DNA from: Bacillus subtilis
GTDB lineage: Bacteria; Bacillota; Bacilli; Bacillales; Bacillaceae_C
Direction: 5' to 3'
Length of the DNA stretch: 32,750 nucleotides
Assembly: GCF_008764245.1 (NCBI RefSeq)
Contig: NZ_VTQV01000044.1
Location: 1-32,750, forward strand
Both the position numbers and the translations under genes were made by a program. Below are positions 17,642 through 25,123 of this stretch, in pieces. A model generated the notes under the pieces. That model was not told the origin of the DNA and made no database searches. It saw only the letters and a program-made list of their open reading frames with translations. Positions within the stretch are counted from its first letter, which is position 1; each line of letters opens with the position of its first letter.

Positions 17642-17707
17642 AGTGAAGAGTCATACAACAATTCGACATGTGATCTGACATATTTCCCAAGAAATATTTC
17701 ATTAAAA

Positions 17708-17751
17708 GAGGGGCTACCTATCGTCGAGAATTCGACTTTGGGTAGCCCCTC
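17708..17751. terminator. Large hairpin, probable terminator
   Basis: GAGGGGCTACC (17708-17718) pairs with GGTAGCCCCTC (17741-17751), with an inner GTCGA/TCGAC region. On minus it is followed by TTTTAAT; on plus the T-tract is poor. It separates the ATPase gene from the convergent HAD gene. Confidence 0.65.
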
Positions 17752-17894
17752 CAATCTCCATTTTCAAAAATCAGCTTTACTCCATCCATTTGGTTTACCC
17801 CTTTTATTGCCTTGACCTGCTATTTCTTGAGGTTGAAAGTATGATCTTCCTCCCAATGAAATATTGACTGGAGCCAGATTTAGACATCCTTCAA

Positions 17895-18707
17895 CTAGTT
17901 AAAATACTTTTCTAAAACAGCCATCACCCCGTTTTGGTCGTTGGTCATCGTTAACTCATCGGCCATGTCTTTGACCTGTTCAGGGGCATTCCCCATGGCG
18001 ACGCCTAATCCTGCATATTGAATCATATCTACATCATTAAAATGATCACCTATAGCAACCGTGTCTTTTTGTTTAATTTTATACTTTTGAATAAGCTTGC
18101 TCATAGCATTTGCTTTAGAGGCGTTTTCGTTCATGATCTCTAAATAGGTGTTTTTTGATTTGTATATATTTAATCCATCCAATTCCTTTTTTAAGATCCG
18201 TTCGAGTTTTTCAATTGAATGAGGTTCACCCATGCATAATATCTTATGTACAGTTGAATTTTTCTTGATTAGTTCTGAAATAACACGTGTGTTAGGGGTT
18301 ACACCAACAATCTCTTCTTCCTGTTTTACCCACTCGTTCTTTCTATCTTCCACAATCCATTGATCAAAGCTAAATAGACTGATCGTAATGGCACCATTTG
18401 TTTGACAAACCTGTTTATAAATATTATTTACGATTGAATTGGGAATGCTGGAATGGTGGAGAATAGGACGATCAGCTTTCCTATCTGGAGCGTCAATTAT
18501 TAATGCACCACTATAGCATATAATAGGATAATGAATGGATAAAGATTGTTGGATAGGAATTATGGCACTTGGCATCCGTGCAGAAACCAAAATGAATGGA
18601 ATGCCTTTACTTTTTAGTGCTAAGATGGACTTTTTTGTTTCATTTGCAACTTTATGTTGAGAATTTAACAAAGTTCCATCTATGTCGCAAAAAACAATCT
18701 TAAACAT
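17895..18707 (-). CDS. Cof-type HAD-superfamily phosphatase
   Basis: A 270-residue HAD IIB (Cof/YkrA-like) hydrolase. Motif I DIDGTLLNS near the N-terminus with the nucleophile Asp, motif II VSARMP, the C2 cap in the middle, and the Lys plus motif III/IV region ending VAIGDHFNDVDMIQYAGLGVAMGNA. Members dephosphorylate sugar phosphates, nucleotides or cofactors such as FMN; the substrate cannot be set here. The ATG at 18707 has GAAGGGTGG upstream; an in-frame ATG ten codons earlier lacks one. Probably expressed from its own promoter with an operator-like palindrome over the -35. Confidence 0.9.
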   Translation of the reverse strand: MFKIVFCDIDGTLLNSQHKVANETKKSILALKSKGIPFILVSARMPSAIIPIQQSLSIHYPIICYSGALIIDAPDRKADRPILHHSSIPNSIVNNIYKQVCQTNGAITISLFSFDQWIVEDRKNEWVKQEEEIVGVTPNTRVISELIKKNSTVHKILCMGEPHSIEKLERILKKELDGLNIYKSKNTYLEIMNENASKANAMSKLIQKYKIKQKDTVAIGDHFNDVDMIQYAGLGVAMGNAPEQVKDMADELTMTNDQNGVMAVLEKYFN

Positions 18708-18761
18708 TGATAAAAACCACCCTTCTTTCATTATCATTGACCTACTTAGCTATTAATTGTA

Positions 18762-18808
18762 ATTTGATCATTTTTTAGATATTTTGTAAACCAAATTAGT
18801 TTACAAAA
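18762..18808 (-). promoter_or_regulatory. Promoter with overlapping operator-like palindrome
   Basis: TTTTGTAAAC (18782-18791) and GTTTACAAAA (18799-18808) form a perfect 10-bp inverted repeat with a 7-base centre. On minus, TTTACA inside the near arm (18790-18785) is a good -35, with TCAAAT (18767-18762) 17 bases on. A repressor bound here would block the HAD gene. The factor was not recognised. The rest of 18709-19017 shows no gene; it holds only a small TCTTCTTC/GAAGAAGA hairpin at 18863-18881. Confidence 0.55.
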
Positions 18809-19017
18809 ATCCCAAACCTTAGAATATGTCTAAAGTGCAATTTAGGATTGACTTCGAAACTTTCTTCTTCCTAGAAGAAGATATTCTCCTTTCTCTCAAT
18901 AGATGTGTGAAATTGAAAAATTTATATCCTGGTATAAAAACCTAAAGTCCTAGTCTATAAGGTGGTTTCTTTTGTCACCGAACAGAAGGAATTTAAAGTA
19001 AAAACTACATTTCTTAA

Positions 19018-19046
19018 TTGAATTCTAATGCCCTAACCAGTATAAT
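19018..19046 (+). promoter_or_regulatory. SigA promoter of the 46-residue orphan
   Basis: TTGAAT (19018-19023), a 17-base spacer, and a perfect TATAAT (19041-19046), about 33 bases before the ATG. Confidence 0.72.
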
Positions 19047-19078
19047 TTAACTAAACACATAAAAATGAGGTAGTATAA

Positions 19079-19219
19079 ATGCCCGACAGAGAAGAATACC
19101 TGATTTTCATCAGAGAACTAGGTCGTTTGTTGGAGGAATATTATCAATCTCCTGAATCTATAAAACCTTTTATTTTGAATGATATTAAACTTCTGGGCGA
19201 AGTGCTCAACCTTCATTGA
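19079..19219 (+). CDS. 46-residue protein of unknown function
   Basis: A short soluble protein, mostly helical by composition (MPDREEYLIFIRELGRLLEE at the start). It has its own near-consensus promoter, a TGAGGT ribosome site at suitable spacing, and a terminator whose stem begins inside the last codons. These three signals argue for a real small gene. No family was recognised. The charged helical pattern would suit a small protein-protein interaction partner, but nothing here shows what it binds. Confidence 0.65.
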   Translation: MPDREEYLIFIRELGRLLEEYYQSPESIKPFILNDIKLLGEVLNLH

Positions 19220-19248
19220 CATATAACCTTCGCCCTATATACTTTTTT
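19195..19248 (+). terminator. Terminator overlapping the orphan's 3' end
   Basis: GGGCGAAG (19195-19202) pairs with CTTCGCCC (19228-19235), followed at a short distance by a run of T. The left arm is coding sequence. Confidence 0.6.
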
Positions 19249-19393
19249 CTAATCCTCGTAAGCTTTTTTCATCCTTCGTTTATATTTATGAAAAGACTGT
19301 GAATCTTCCTTTTACTAACATGTTTATTTAAGAATGTTATGATACACTATTTTGAAAGGTAATTCACAATATCATAATGGAGTGTACAAACGA

Positions 19394-19948
19394 ATGACAC
19401 AAACTACAAATACAATTCAGTCAGGTCCTAAAAAACGTAATTATAAACCTGCCATTATTATTATTTCCACTGTTTTAATTGGGATCATTGGGATTCTCTC
19501 AGGATTACCAGGTGTAGAGGATTTTGACGCTTTTGACGTAACTTTACTCCCGTTATTTAATGCAATCTTTAACAGCTTTACTTTCTTATTTTTGTTATGT
19601 GCTTTTATTGCAATACGCAAGCGCAATATTACAGTCCATCGTCGCTTTATTTATGCAGCTTTTGTCACAACAACTTTATTTTTAATCACATATGTTGCTT
19701 TTCATTATTTATCACCTTCTACTTCTTATGGTGGAACAGGGTTTATGGCAGGCTTGTATTATTTCCTCCTCATTACCCATATTGTATTGGCAGCCGCCAT
19801 TGTACCACTTGCTTTAACCACTGTTGCTCGTGCTTGGAATATGGAAAATGCCCGTCACCGAAAAATAGCCCGTTGGACCATGCCGATTTGGCTATATGTG
19901 AGTCTCACTGGTGTGCTCGTATATATTATGATTTCTCCATATTATTAA
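19394..19948 (+). CDS. DUF420 membrane protein (YozB/CtaM-like)
   Basis: A 184-residue integral membrane protein with five likely membrane segments and conserved polar residues of DUF420: HRRFIYAAF, AFHYL, ITHIVLAA and RHRKIARWTMP. In Staphylococcus and Bacillus relatives DUF420 proteins (CtaM) are needed to make active heme-copper terminal oxidases; the same role is likely here, although no oxidase genes are adjacent. The ATG at 19394 follows GGAGTG; an in-frame TTG 14 codons upstream has no ribosome site. The gene ends in a clear terminator and stands alone. Confidence 0.9.
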   Translation: MTQTTNTIQSGPKKRNYKPAIIIISTVLIGIIGILSGLPGVEDFDAFDVTLLPLFNAIFNSFTFLFLLCAFIAIRKRNITVHRRFIYAAFVTTTLFLITYVAFHYLSPSTSYGGTGFMAGLYYFLLITHIVLAAAIVPLALTTVARAWNMENARHRKIARWTMPIWLYVSLTGVLVYIMISPYY

Positions 19949-19960
19949 ACTGTAACAAGA

Positions 19961-19991
19961 GTCCTCACGAATCCAAAATGAGGACTTTTTT
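19961..19991 (+). terminator. Rho-independent terminator after the DUF420 gene
   Basis: GTCCTCA (19961-19967) pairs with TGAGGAC (19979-19985), followed directly by six T. Confidence 0.9.
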
Positions 19992-20017
19992 CTATTTACA
20001 TTGACTTTAACATGAGT

Positions 20018-20070
20018 TTTCCAATAAGATTTGTTATACTTATAATGTAAGCTTCCTTTCATTTGGAAGC
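20018..20070 (+). promoter_or_regulatory. Candidate promoter with a hairpin at the transcript start
   Basis: TTTCCA (20018-20023), 17 bases, TATAAT (20041-20046). GCTTCC/GGAAGC (20051-20070) would form a hairpin at or near the 5' end of the RNA. The nearest downstream gene is the flavin reductase, 650 bases away, most of it occupied by the repeat element. The AT-rich stretch 20071-20203 holds nothing else I recognise. Confidence 0.45.
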
Positions 20071-20316
20071 ATGTCGTAATTTTAGTAGAATAAACATTAA
20101 ATCTGTTTAGGTTCTAATTCCAACTAATTCAATCCATTTTTTACAAATTTAGCTTGCACAGGCAATCAATTCATTAAAGAACATAAAATATATTTATAGT
20201 GCGTGTTCAAAAAGGAGGATAAAAAGGACCAAGTTGGCTAAAGGCGCTGACGTCCTGTCAGCAACGCCGACACTAGTACATCCTGTACGTCGAAAGTTCG
20301 AGGCGGCGCAGCCTTC

Positions 20317-20386
20317 GAGCACAAGGAAAGCTTCCCTGAATCCGCATCGCACGCCGGAAAAGTGGTTTTCTTTTCCAAGGAGCGGA
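20317..20386 (+). repeat. Internal 70-bp direct repeat, copy 1
   Basis: Matches 20467-20536 with three differences in 70 positions, offset exactly 150 bases. It contains the palindromic pieces GGAAAGCTTCC and GGAAAAG/CTTTTCC. Confidence 0.92.
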
Positions 20387-20466
20387 CTTGTACAGGATGT
20401 ACTGACTTCCGTGTTGCCCACAGGACGTGGGCGGTTTTAACGGAAGATCCTTATCACCTGATACAT

Positions 20467-20536
20467 GAGCACAAGGAAAGCTTCCCCGAATCCGCATCGC
20501 ACGCTGGAACAGTGGTTTTCTTTTCCAAGGAGCGGA
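20467..20536 (+). repeat. Internal 70-bp direct repeat, copy 2
   Basis: Second copy of the 70-bp unit at 20317-20386; differs at 20487, 20505 and 20510. Its start and the ends of both copies keep the same boundaries (GAGCAC ... AGCGGA). Confidence 0.92.
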
Positions 20537-20696
20537 GAAGCAAGCCAACGAAGAAATTCGCAGTGTCATTTTTACCGAGGCCTGCAGGACGCAGGTCACA
20601 AAGGCGTTGCGACAGGATGTCGCGAATTTAGCCTTTGATCCTTTTTTGAACATCCTTTTATACAATTTATATTCATTCTGGAAGGTGCGTTAAATC

Positions 20697-21191
20697 ATGG
20701 ACAAAAGCTTAAATACTGCTAACTACTTAGACGTTATGGGAAATTATCCAACGGGTGTCACGGTTGTCACTACAACGAATGACCAAAAGGTTCCTCTTGG
20801 TTTAACCGTTAATTCATTCGCCTCCGTTTCATTGGATCCATTATTGGTTCTATGGTCAATCGATAAAAAGGTTTCCTCCTATCCTGTCTTCACTCAAACA
20901 GATCGCTTTGCCATCAATGTATTAGCAAGTGATCAAGCTGATATTTGCTCTTTATTTGTAAAAAAGAATATAGATCGCTTTAGCCAATGTGAATGGGAAT
21001 TTTCTAAGATAAACTTACCGATCATTTCAGGGGCTGCTGGAGTTTTACAATGTAAAACCTTTAAAACAATAGAAGCTGGGGACCATACGATTCTTATTGG
21101 GGAAGTCGTAGATATTTTAAGCACAAATAAAAAACCGCTTTTATATCATCAAAGAAAAATGGGGGAAATTCCGGAGAGTTTTTATCGATAA
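20697..21191 (+). CDS. Flavin reductase-like FMN-binding protein
   Basis: A 164-residue protein of the flavin reductase (HpaC/NTAB-like) split-barrel family. It should bind FMN or FAD and reduce it with NAD(P)H, usually to supply a two-component monooxygenase. Family motifs: YPTGVTVVTT near the start, GLTVNSFASVSLDPLLVLWSI, FAINVL, and DHTILIGEVVD near the end. Length is typical. The ATG has GGAAGGTG upstream. No partner oxygenase lies in the window. Its promoter is probably beyond or within the repeat element upstream, so the element may affect its expression. Confidence 0.9.
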   Translation: MDKSLNTANYLDVMGNYPTGVTVVTTTNDQKVPLGLTVNSFASVSLDPLLVLWSIDKKVSSYPVFTQTDRFAINVLASDQADICSLFVKKNIDRFSQCEWEFSKINLPIISGAAGVLQCKTFKTIEAGDHTILIGEVVDILSTNKKPLLYHQRKMGEIPESFYR

Positions 21192-21215
21192 GATTATAAA
21201 CGTTAAATGAGCGTG

Positions 21216-21254
21216 CCCTATAAAAATTAATAAGTTGAACATAGGGATTTTTTA
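21216..21254 (+). terminator. Probable terminator after the flavin reductase
   Basis: CCCTAT (21216-21221) pairs with ATAGGG, followed by a T-run (21248-21254). The stem is short and the loop about 19 bases. Confidence 0.45.
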
Positions 21255-21399
21255 TGGCCATATACTAGGAAATTAAAATTTCGGCTTGTGAATAACTGCT
21301 TATGCTGCGACTGCCATCCAGCCCCAGCGCTTTTTTTTTATTTCCCTCCTTTTTCCAATTATAGTAAAATATCATGATAGGATAAGGAGGATTTTTTCC

Positions 21400-23103
21400 A
21401 TGACGACAATTGGAATTGATTTAGGAACAACCAATAGTTTAGTTGCATACTGGGATCAAGATAAACCGTGTCTCATTCCGAATGTTTTAGATCAACATCT
21501 TACTCCCTCAGTTGTGAGCGTAGATGAAAATGGGGAAATACTCGTCGGACAGGTCGCGAAGGAAAGACTTGTTACCCACCCACAGCATACAGCATCTATC
21601 TTTAAACGATTTATGGGAACAGATAAAGTCTATTCATTAGGGGCATATAACTTTTCTCCAGAGGAACTCTCATCCTTTGTCATCAAAGTACTCAAGTCTG
21701 ATGCAGAGGCTTTTTTACAGAAAGAAGTCACAAATGCTGTGATCAGTGTTCCTGCTTACTTTAATGACACGCAACGAAAGGCAACCAAGAAGGCGGCTGA
21801 ACTAGCTGGACTAAAGGTTGAAAGATTAATTAGTGAACCAACAGCTGCAGCACTTGCTTATGGGTTAAACCAAGAGGAACCAGAGACAAAATTTTTAGTT
21901 TTTGATTTAGGTGGGGGAACCTTCGATGTATCGATCCTTGAATTATTTGAAGGGATTATTGAGGTTCAATCGATCGCAGGGGATAACTATCTTGGTGGTG
22001 AAGACTTTACGAATCTATTGATCTCTTATTTTATGGAACAGCACCAATTGAATAAGGACGACTTAGATTCCAAAACAAGATCTCTTCTCTATACCCAAGC
22101 TGAGCGTTGTAAACTCTCCCTTTGTGATTCTTCTACAGGTACAATGAATGTCACCATTGATGGGGAGTCTTTCGAAACAAAGATCAAAAAGGATGAGTTT
22201 GAAAAACTTTCGCAACAGCTGCTTTTACGACTGCGCTATCCGATTGAACGGGCTTTGCGTGATGCCGAATTATCAGCTGATGATATGGATGCCGTCATTT
22301 TAATTGGTGGTGCAACTCGGATGCCTTTAATTAAATCGGTGATCGTAAAAATGTTCGGAAGAATCCCTTATGCCCATATTCATCCTGATGAAACAGTAGC
22401 ACTAGGGACCGCCATTCAAGTCGCTTTAAAAGAAAGAAACAAGACTTTAGAAGAAGTCATTTTAACTGATGTTTGTCCATACACATTAGGTACTGATGTT
22501 GTTGAAGAACTGGGCCAGGGAAAAAAAGAATCAGGATACTTTTTTCCTATTATTGAGCGAAATACACCCATCCCTGTTAGTCGAGTGGAGCGATTGTTTA
22601 CAGTCCATGATAATCAAACACGTGTCAAAGTCGGGGTTTATCAAGGAGAAAGCCGCAAAGTCGTCAACAATATTAAACTGGGAGAACTAACGATTAAGGT
22701 ACCGCCCGCCCCGGCAGGCGTTCAGGCGATCGATGTTCGTTATACATACGATATCAACGGAATTCTTGAAGTGGAAGTCATAAGCCAATCAACCGGCGAG
22801 AAAAAAAGGGTGATTATTGAACAAAACTCAGGAGACCTTACCCAGCAAGAGATTGATGCAAGGCTTAAGAAGCTTGAGAATATAAAAGTGCACCCTCGCG
22901 ATCGAACTGAAAATCGCTTACTCCTAGCAAAAGGAGAACGGCTCTATGAGGAGATGCTGGGAGAAGATCGTGAAAAAGTGGCCTTTCTTTTACGGAAATT
23001 TGAGCAAGTCCTCCTAACTCAAAATGAAAAGGAAATCAAAAAAGCCACGAAAACATTCAGTGAGCAGCTAGAAAATATCGAAAGGTGGATTTATTCTCGA
23101 TGA
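21400..23103 (+). CDS. hscC: Hsp70-family chaperone, HscC type
   Basis: A 567-residue Hsp70 paralogue. The actin-like ATPase is complete: IGIDLGTTNSLVAYW at the start, VPAYFNDTQRKATKKAAELAGL, EPTAAALAYG, FDLGGGTFDVS and ILIGGATRMPLI. A short substrate-binding domain follows (about 390-500). It lacks most of the C-terminal lid of DnaK (about 610 residues), which matches HscC of E. coli. HscC works with dedicated J-like proteins rather than DnaJ. Here the next gene overlaps by four bases (ATGA) and encodes such a J-like protein, so the pair is one translationally coupled unit. Good ribosome site (AAGGAGG). Confidence 0.93.
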   Translation: MTTIGIDLGTTNSLVAYWDQDKPCLIPNVLDQHLTPSVVSVDENGEILVGQVAKERLVTHPQHTASIFKRFMGTDKVYSLGAYNFSPEELSSFVIKVLKSDAEAFLQKEVTNAVISVPAYFNDTQRKATKKAAELAGLKVERLISEPTAAALAYGLNQEEPETKFLVFDLGGGTFDVSILELFEGIIEVQSIAGDNYLGGEDFTNLLISYFMEQHQLNKDDLDSKTRSLLYTQAERCKLSLCDSSTGTMNVTIDGESFETKIKKDEFEKLSQQLLLRLRYPIERALRDAELSADDMDAVILIGGATRMPLIKSVIVKMFGRIPYAHIHPDETVALGTAIQVALKERNKTLEEVILTDVCPYTLGTDVVEELGQGKKESGYFFPIIERNTPIPVSRVERLFTVHDNQTRVKVGVYQGESRKVVNNIKLGELTIKVPPAPAGVQAIDVRYTYDINGILEVEVISQSTGEKKRVIIEQNSGDLTQQEIDARLKKLENIKVHPRDRTENRLLLAKGERLYEEMLGEDREKVAFLLRKFEQVLLTQNEKEIKKATKTFSEQLENIERWIYSR

Positions 23104-25022
23104 CCGTTTGGGAAACCTTAGGGATTGAAGCAACCGATGATCTTAAGGTCATCAAAAAAGCCTATGCAAAGGGATTAAAAACCTACCATCCTGAAGAGGA
23201 TCCTGAAGGATATCAACGCCTTCGGGAAGCATATGACTCTGCTGTTAAACTAGCAAAGGAAGGTTTTTCTAGAGTAGCTCCTTCACGGGCCTACGAAGCT
23301 TCACTGGATTTGGAAGAGGATTACGTTGCCACAGAGATGGATACTCAACGGCATCCTGTGGATCACTTTATCCAGAAAGTTCAACAGCTTTATGGGGATT
23401 TCTTCGCACGTATACAGGTTGAAAATTGGCAGTCCTTACTGCAAGAGGATATTATTTGGAATGTACAATATTCTGAGCTTCTTCAAGATCGTCTGATTGA
23501 TTTTTTAGAGGAACATCCTTTTTTGCCTGCAGCCATTTGGCAGTTATTGGATCAAACCTTCCATTGGCTAGAGAACAAAGAAGAATTAGAAGAACGTTGC
23601 GGAAGAGGGACAACGCAATTTTTAATCGAAAACATTATCGGCTCTAAGCGAATGGGCTACGATTGTTTTAAAAAAGAATTGGATCTTCATTATGAGGAGT
23701 ATTTACAACTCCGAGCAGATGCACAATTTTTTCTGATGGAAGATGACTTAGAATCTGCCAAGGAAGCCTTAGACCAGGCTTTTCAACTCTTTCAGACTGA
23801 TCCAGATTTATTACATTTACAAGGCATTTATTACTTACGCATGCAAGATGATGAAAAGGCGATACAAACATTTGAGAGAAAATTAGCTATTTCCCCCACT
23901 GATTCAGATGCTTTGCTTTATCTAGCTAAGTTACATATTCGTGCTGAGAAATATATAGAAGCCATTCAACATTGCGAACAGCTTCTCGAGCATCAGCCAA
24001 ATCATGTCGATGGGTTATTTTTAATCATCAAAGGCTATATCGGATTACATGATGAAAAAACAGCCTATAAATGGATTGCAAAGGCGATCGAACTCCATCC
24101 GGAACGCCCGGAGTTTCACCCTTATCAATCGCTGGTTCTCAATAAAAAGACGAGGCAAGTTCCGATGCCAAAGCTAGCTTTTAAAGTAAAAAGTAAAATG
24201 GTTATGCATACGATATTAGCCTATATGTTCATCACTTTACGAAGAGCTTGGGTCTATCTATTTGCGTTTCTCGCTTTACTCTGTACACCTTTACCCTTTA
24301 AATATACAGCTTTTCTCCTTATCCCTATTCTTTGGGAAGTTGGAAAAGTGATAAAAAGTGAAAGCTTACCCATTTTGATTGTGAACAATAAACAACGACA
24401 GGAACTCTATTTCCGCTGCCTTTCAGCTGGCTGTATCGATAGTAGTTTTCTAGAGCATTATCTGACGATCTATCGGTTCACCTTTATTCGGGACCGTCTG
24501 ATTGGTAAAAGGTTTTTAACCAAGGTTCTGAAACAATGGGAAATTACCAACCCATCAGAATTAAAACAGAAAGTAAATGAATTGCTTGATGTGGGGCTAC
24601 GCCAGGAGTTTAATCACTTTCTTCATCAGCTTATGCCCTTATCCGAAGAAGCGAGAGATTTATATATTCAATCTTTATCAAAGGATGAACCAGATTATCC
24701 AAAATTCTTTTTAGCCAATCGTGGAGTGCACACCTTAACAGAGGCAGGGGTTGCCGCAGTAGATTGGGCTTGGGCCATCTATCTATGTCGAGTTGGCAGA
24801 AGACTTGGCTATTTAACGAAAGATGAAGCAAAAGAGTTGATGATCAAAGCTGCTCAACTCTCTCAAGAGTCCTATTCAACCTGGGATGAATATTTTATTG
24901 CCTTTCATTTAGGCAGTTATTTTAAAGCCGGGGACAGCAATCATAATCATTATGCCAAATATGGATTATCTGCGATTTTTGGTTTATTAGGTGGTGGTAG
25001 GTCGCCGTTATTAAAAATATAG
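23100..25022 (+). CDS. J-like/TPR/membrane/DUF1266 fusion protein, partner of the Hsp70
   Basis: A 640-residue protein. Residues 1-55 form a divergent J-like domain (TVWETLGIEATDDLKVIKKA, then YHPEEDPEGYQRLREAYD). The HPD triad that stimulates Hsp70 ATPase reads HPE. Then TPR-like helical repeats (about 200-340), two hydrophobic membrane segments (about 375-420), and a C-terminal DUF1266-like region (AVDWAWAIYLCRVGRRLGYL, WDEYFIAFHLGSYF). In E. coli, hscC is surrounded by separate genes for J-like proteins (djlB, djlC) and DUF1266 proteins (ybeR, ybeU); here one chain carries both. Start ATG at 23100 is set by AAAGGTGG and the ATGA overlap. Probably anchors the Hsp70 to the membrane; client unknown. 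Confidence 0.88.
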   Translation: MTVWETLGIEATDDLKVIKKAYAKGLKTYHPEEDPEGYQRLREAYDSAVKLAKEGFSRVAPSRAYEASLDLEEDYVATEMDTQRHPVDHFIQKVQQLYGDFFARIQVENWQSLLQEDIIWNVQYSELLQDRLIDFLEEHPFLPAAIWQLLDQTFHWLENKEELEERCGRGTTQFLIENIIGSKRMGYDCFKKELDLHYEEYLQLRADAQFFLMEDDLESAKEALDQAFQLFQTDPDLLHLQGIYYLRMQDDEKAIQTFERKLAISPTDSDALLYLAKLHIRAEKYIEAIQHCEQLLEHQPNHVDGLFLIIKGYIGLHDEKTAYKWIAKAIELHPERPEFHPYQSLVLNKKTRQVPMPKLAFKVKSKMVMHTILAYMFITLRRAWVYLFAFLALLCTPLPFKYTAFLLIPILWEVGKVIKSESLPILIVNNKQRQELYFRCLSAGCIDSSFLEHYLTIYRFTFIRDRLIGKRFLTKVLKQWEITNPSELKQKVNELLDVGLRQEFNHFLHQLMPLSEEARDLYIQSLSKDEPDYPKFFLANRGVHTLTEAGVAAVDWAWAIYLCRVGRRLGYLTKDEAKELMIKAAQLSQESYSTWDEYFIAFHLGSYFKAGDSNHNHYAKYGLSAIFGLLGGGRSPLLKI

Positions 25023-25078
25023 TGGAAGAACGATTTGGTTCACGACCAAACATAGCGAACCCCTTCTTTCACAAAAAG

Positions 25079-25113
25079 GAAGCATCTTTATGAAAAGTTC
25101 ATAAAGATGCTTC
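25079..25113. terminator. Bidirectional terminator
   Basis: A perfect 16-bp stem: GAAGCATCTTTATGAA (25079-25094) with TTCATAAAGATGCTTC (25098-25113). On minus it is followed by CCTTTTTG, so it mainly serves the secreted-protein gene; it also lies downstream of the J-like gene. Confidence 0.85.
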
Positions 25114-25123
25114 GCTCTATCTA

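Larger units (their letters stand above)
20204..20652. mobile_element. MITE-like non-coding element with terminal inverted repeats and six RTCCT/AGGAY mini-hairpins
   Basis: About 449 bases, visibly more GC-rich than its surroundings, without a plausible gene. Ends: TGTTCAAAAAGGA (20204-20216) and its near-complement at 20639-20652. The terminal arms stay similar inward (GGCTAAA, a hairpin, AACGCC). Six short hairpins close with C-G around a 5-base loop: GTCCT at 20252, ATCCT at 20080+200 (20280), AGGAT at 20394, AGGAC at 20422, AGGAC at 20586 and AGGAT at 20614. A 70-base direct repeat lies inside. No target-site duplication is obvious. It ends 44 bases before the flavin reductase start. Mobility is inferred from the terminal repeats only. 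Confidence 0.8.

Noticed and set aside
20234-20665. Several open frames on both strands of the repeat element
   Set aside because: They follow the hairpin repeats, overlap one another, lack ribosome sites and resemble no protein I know.
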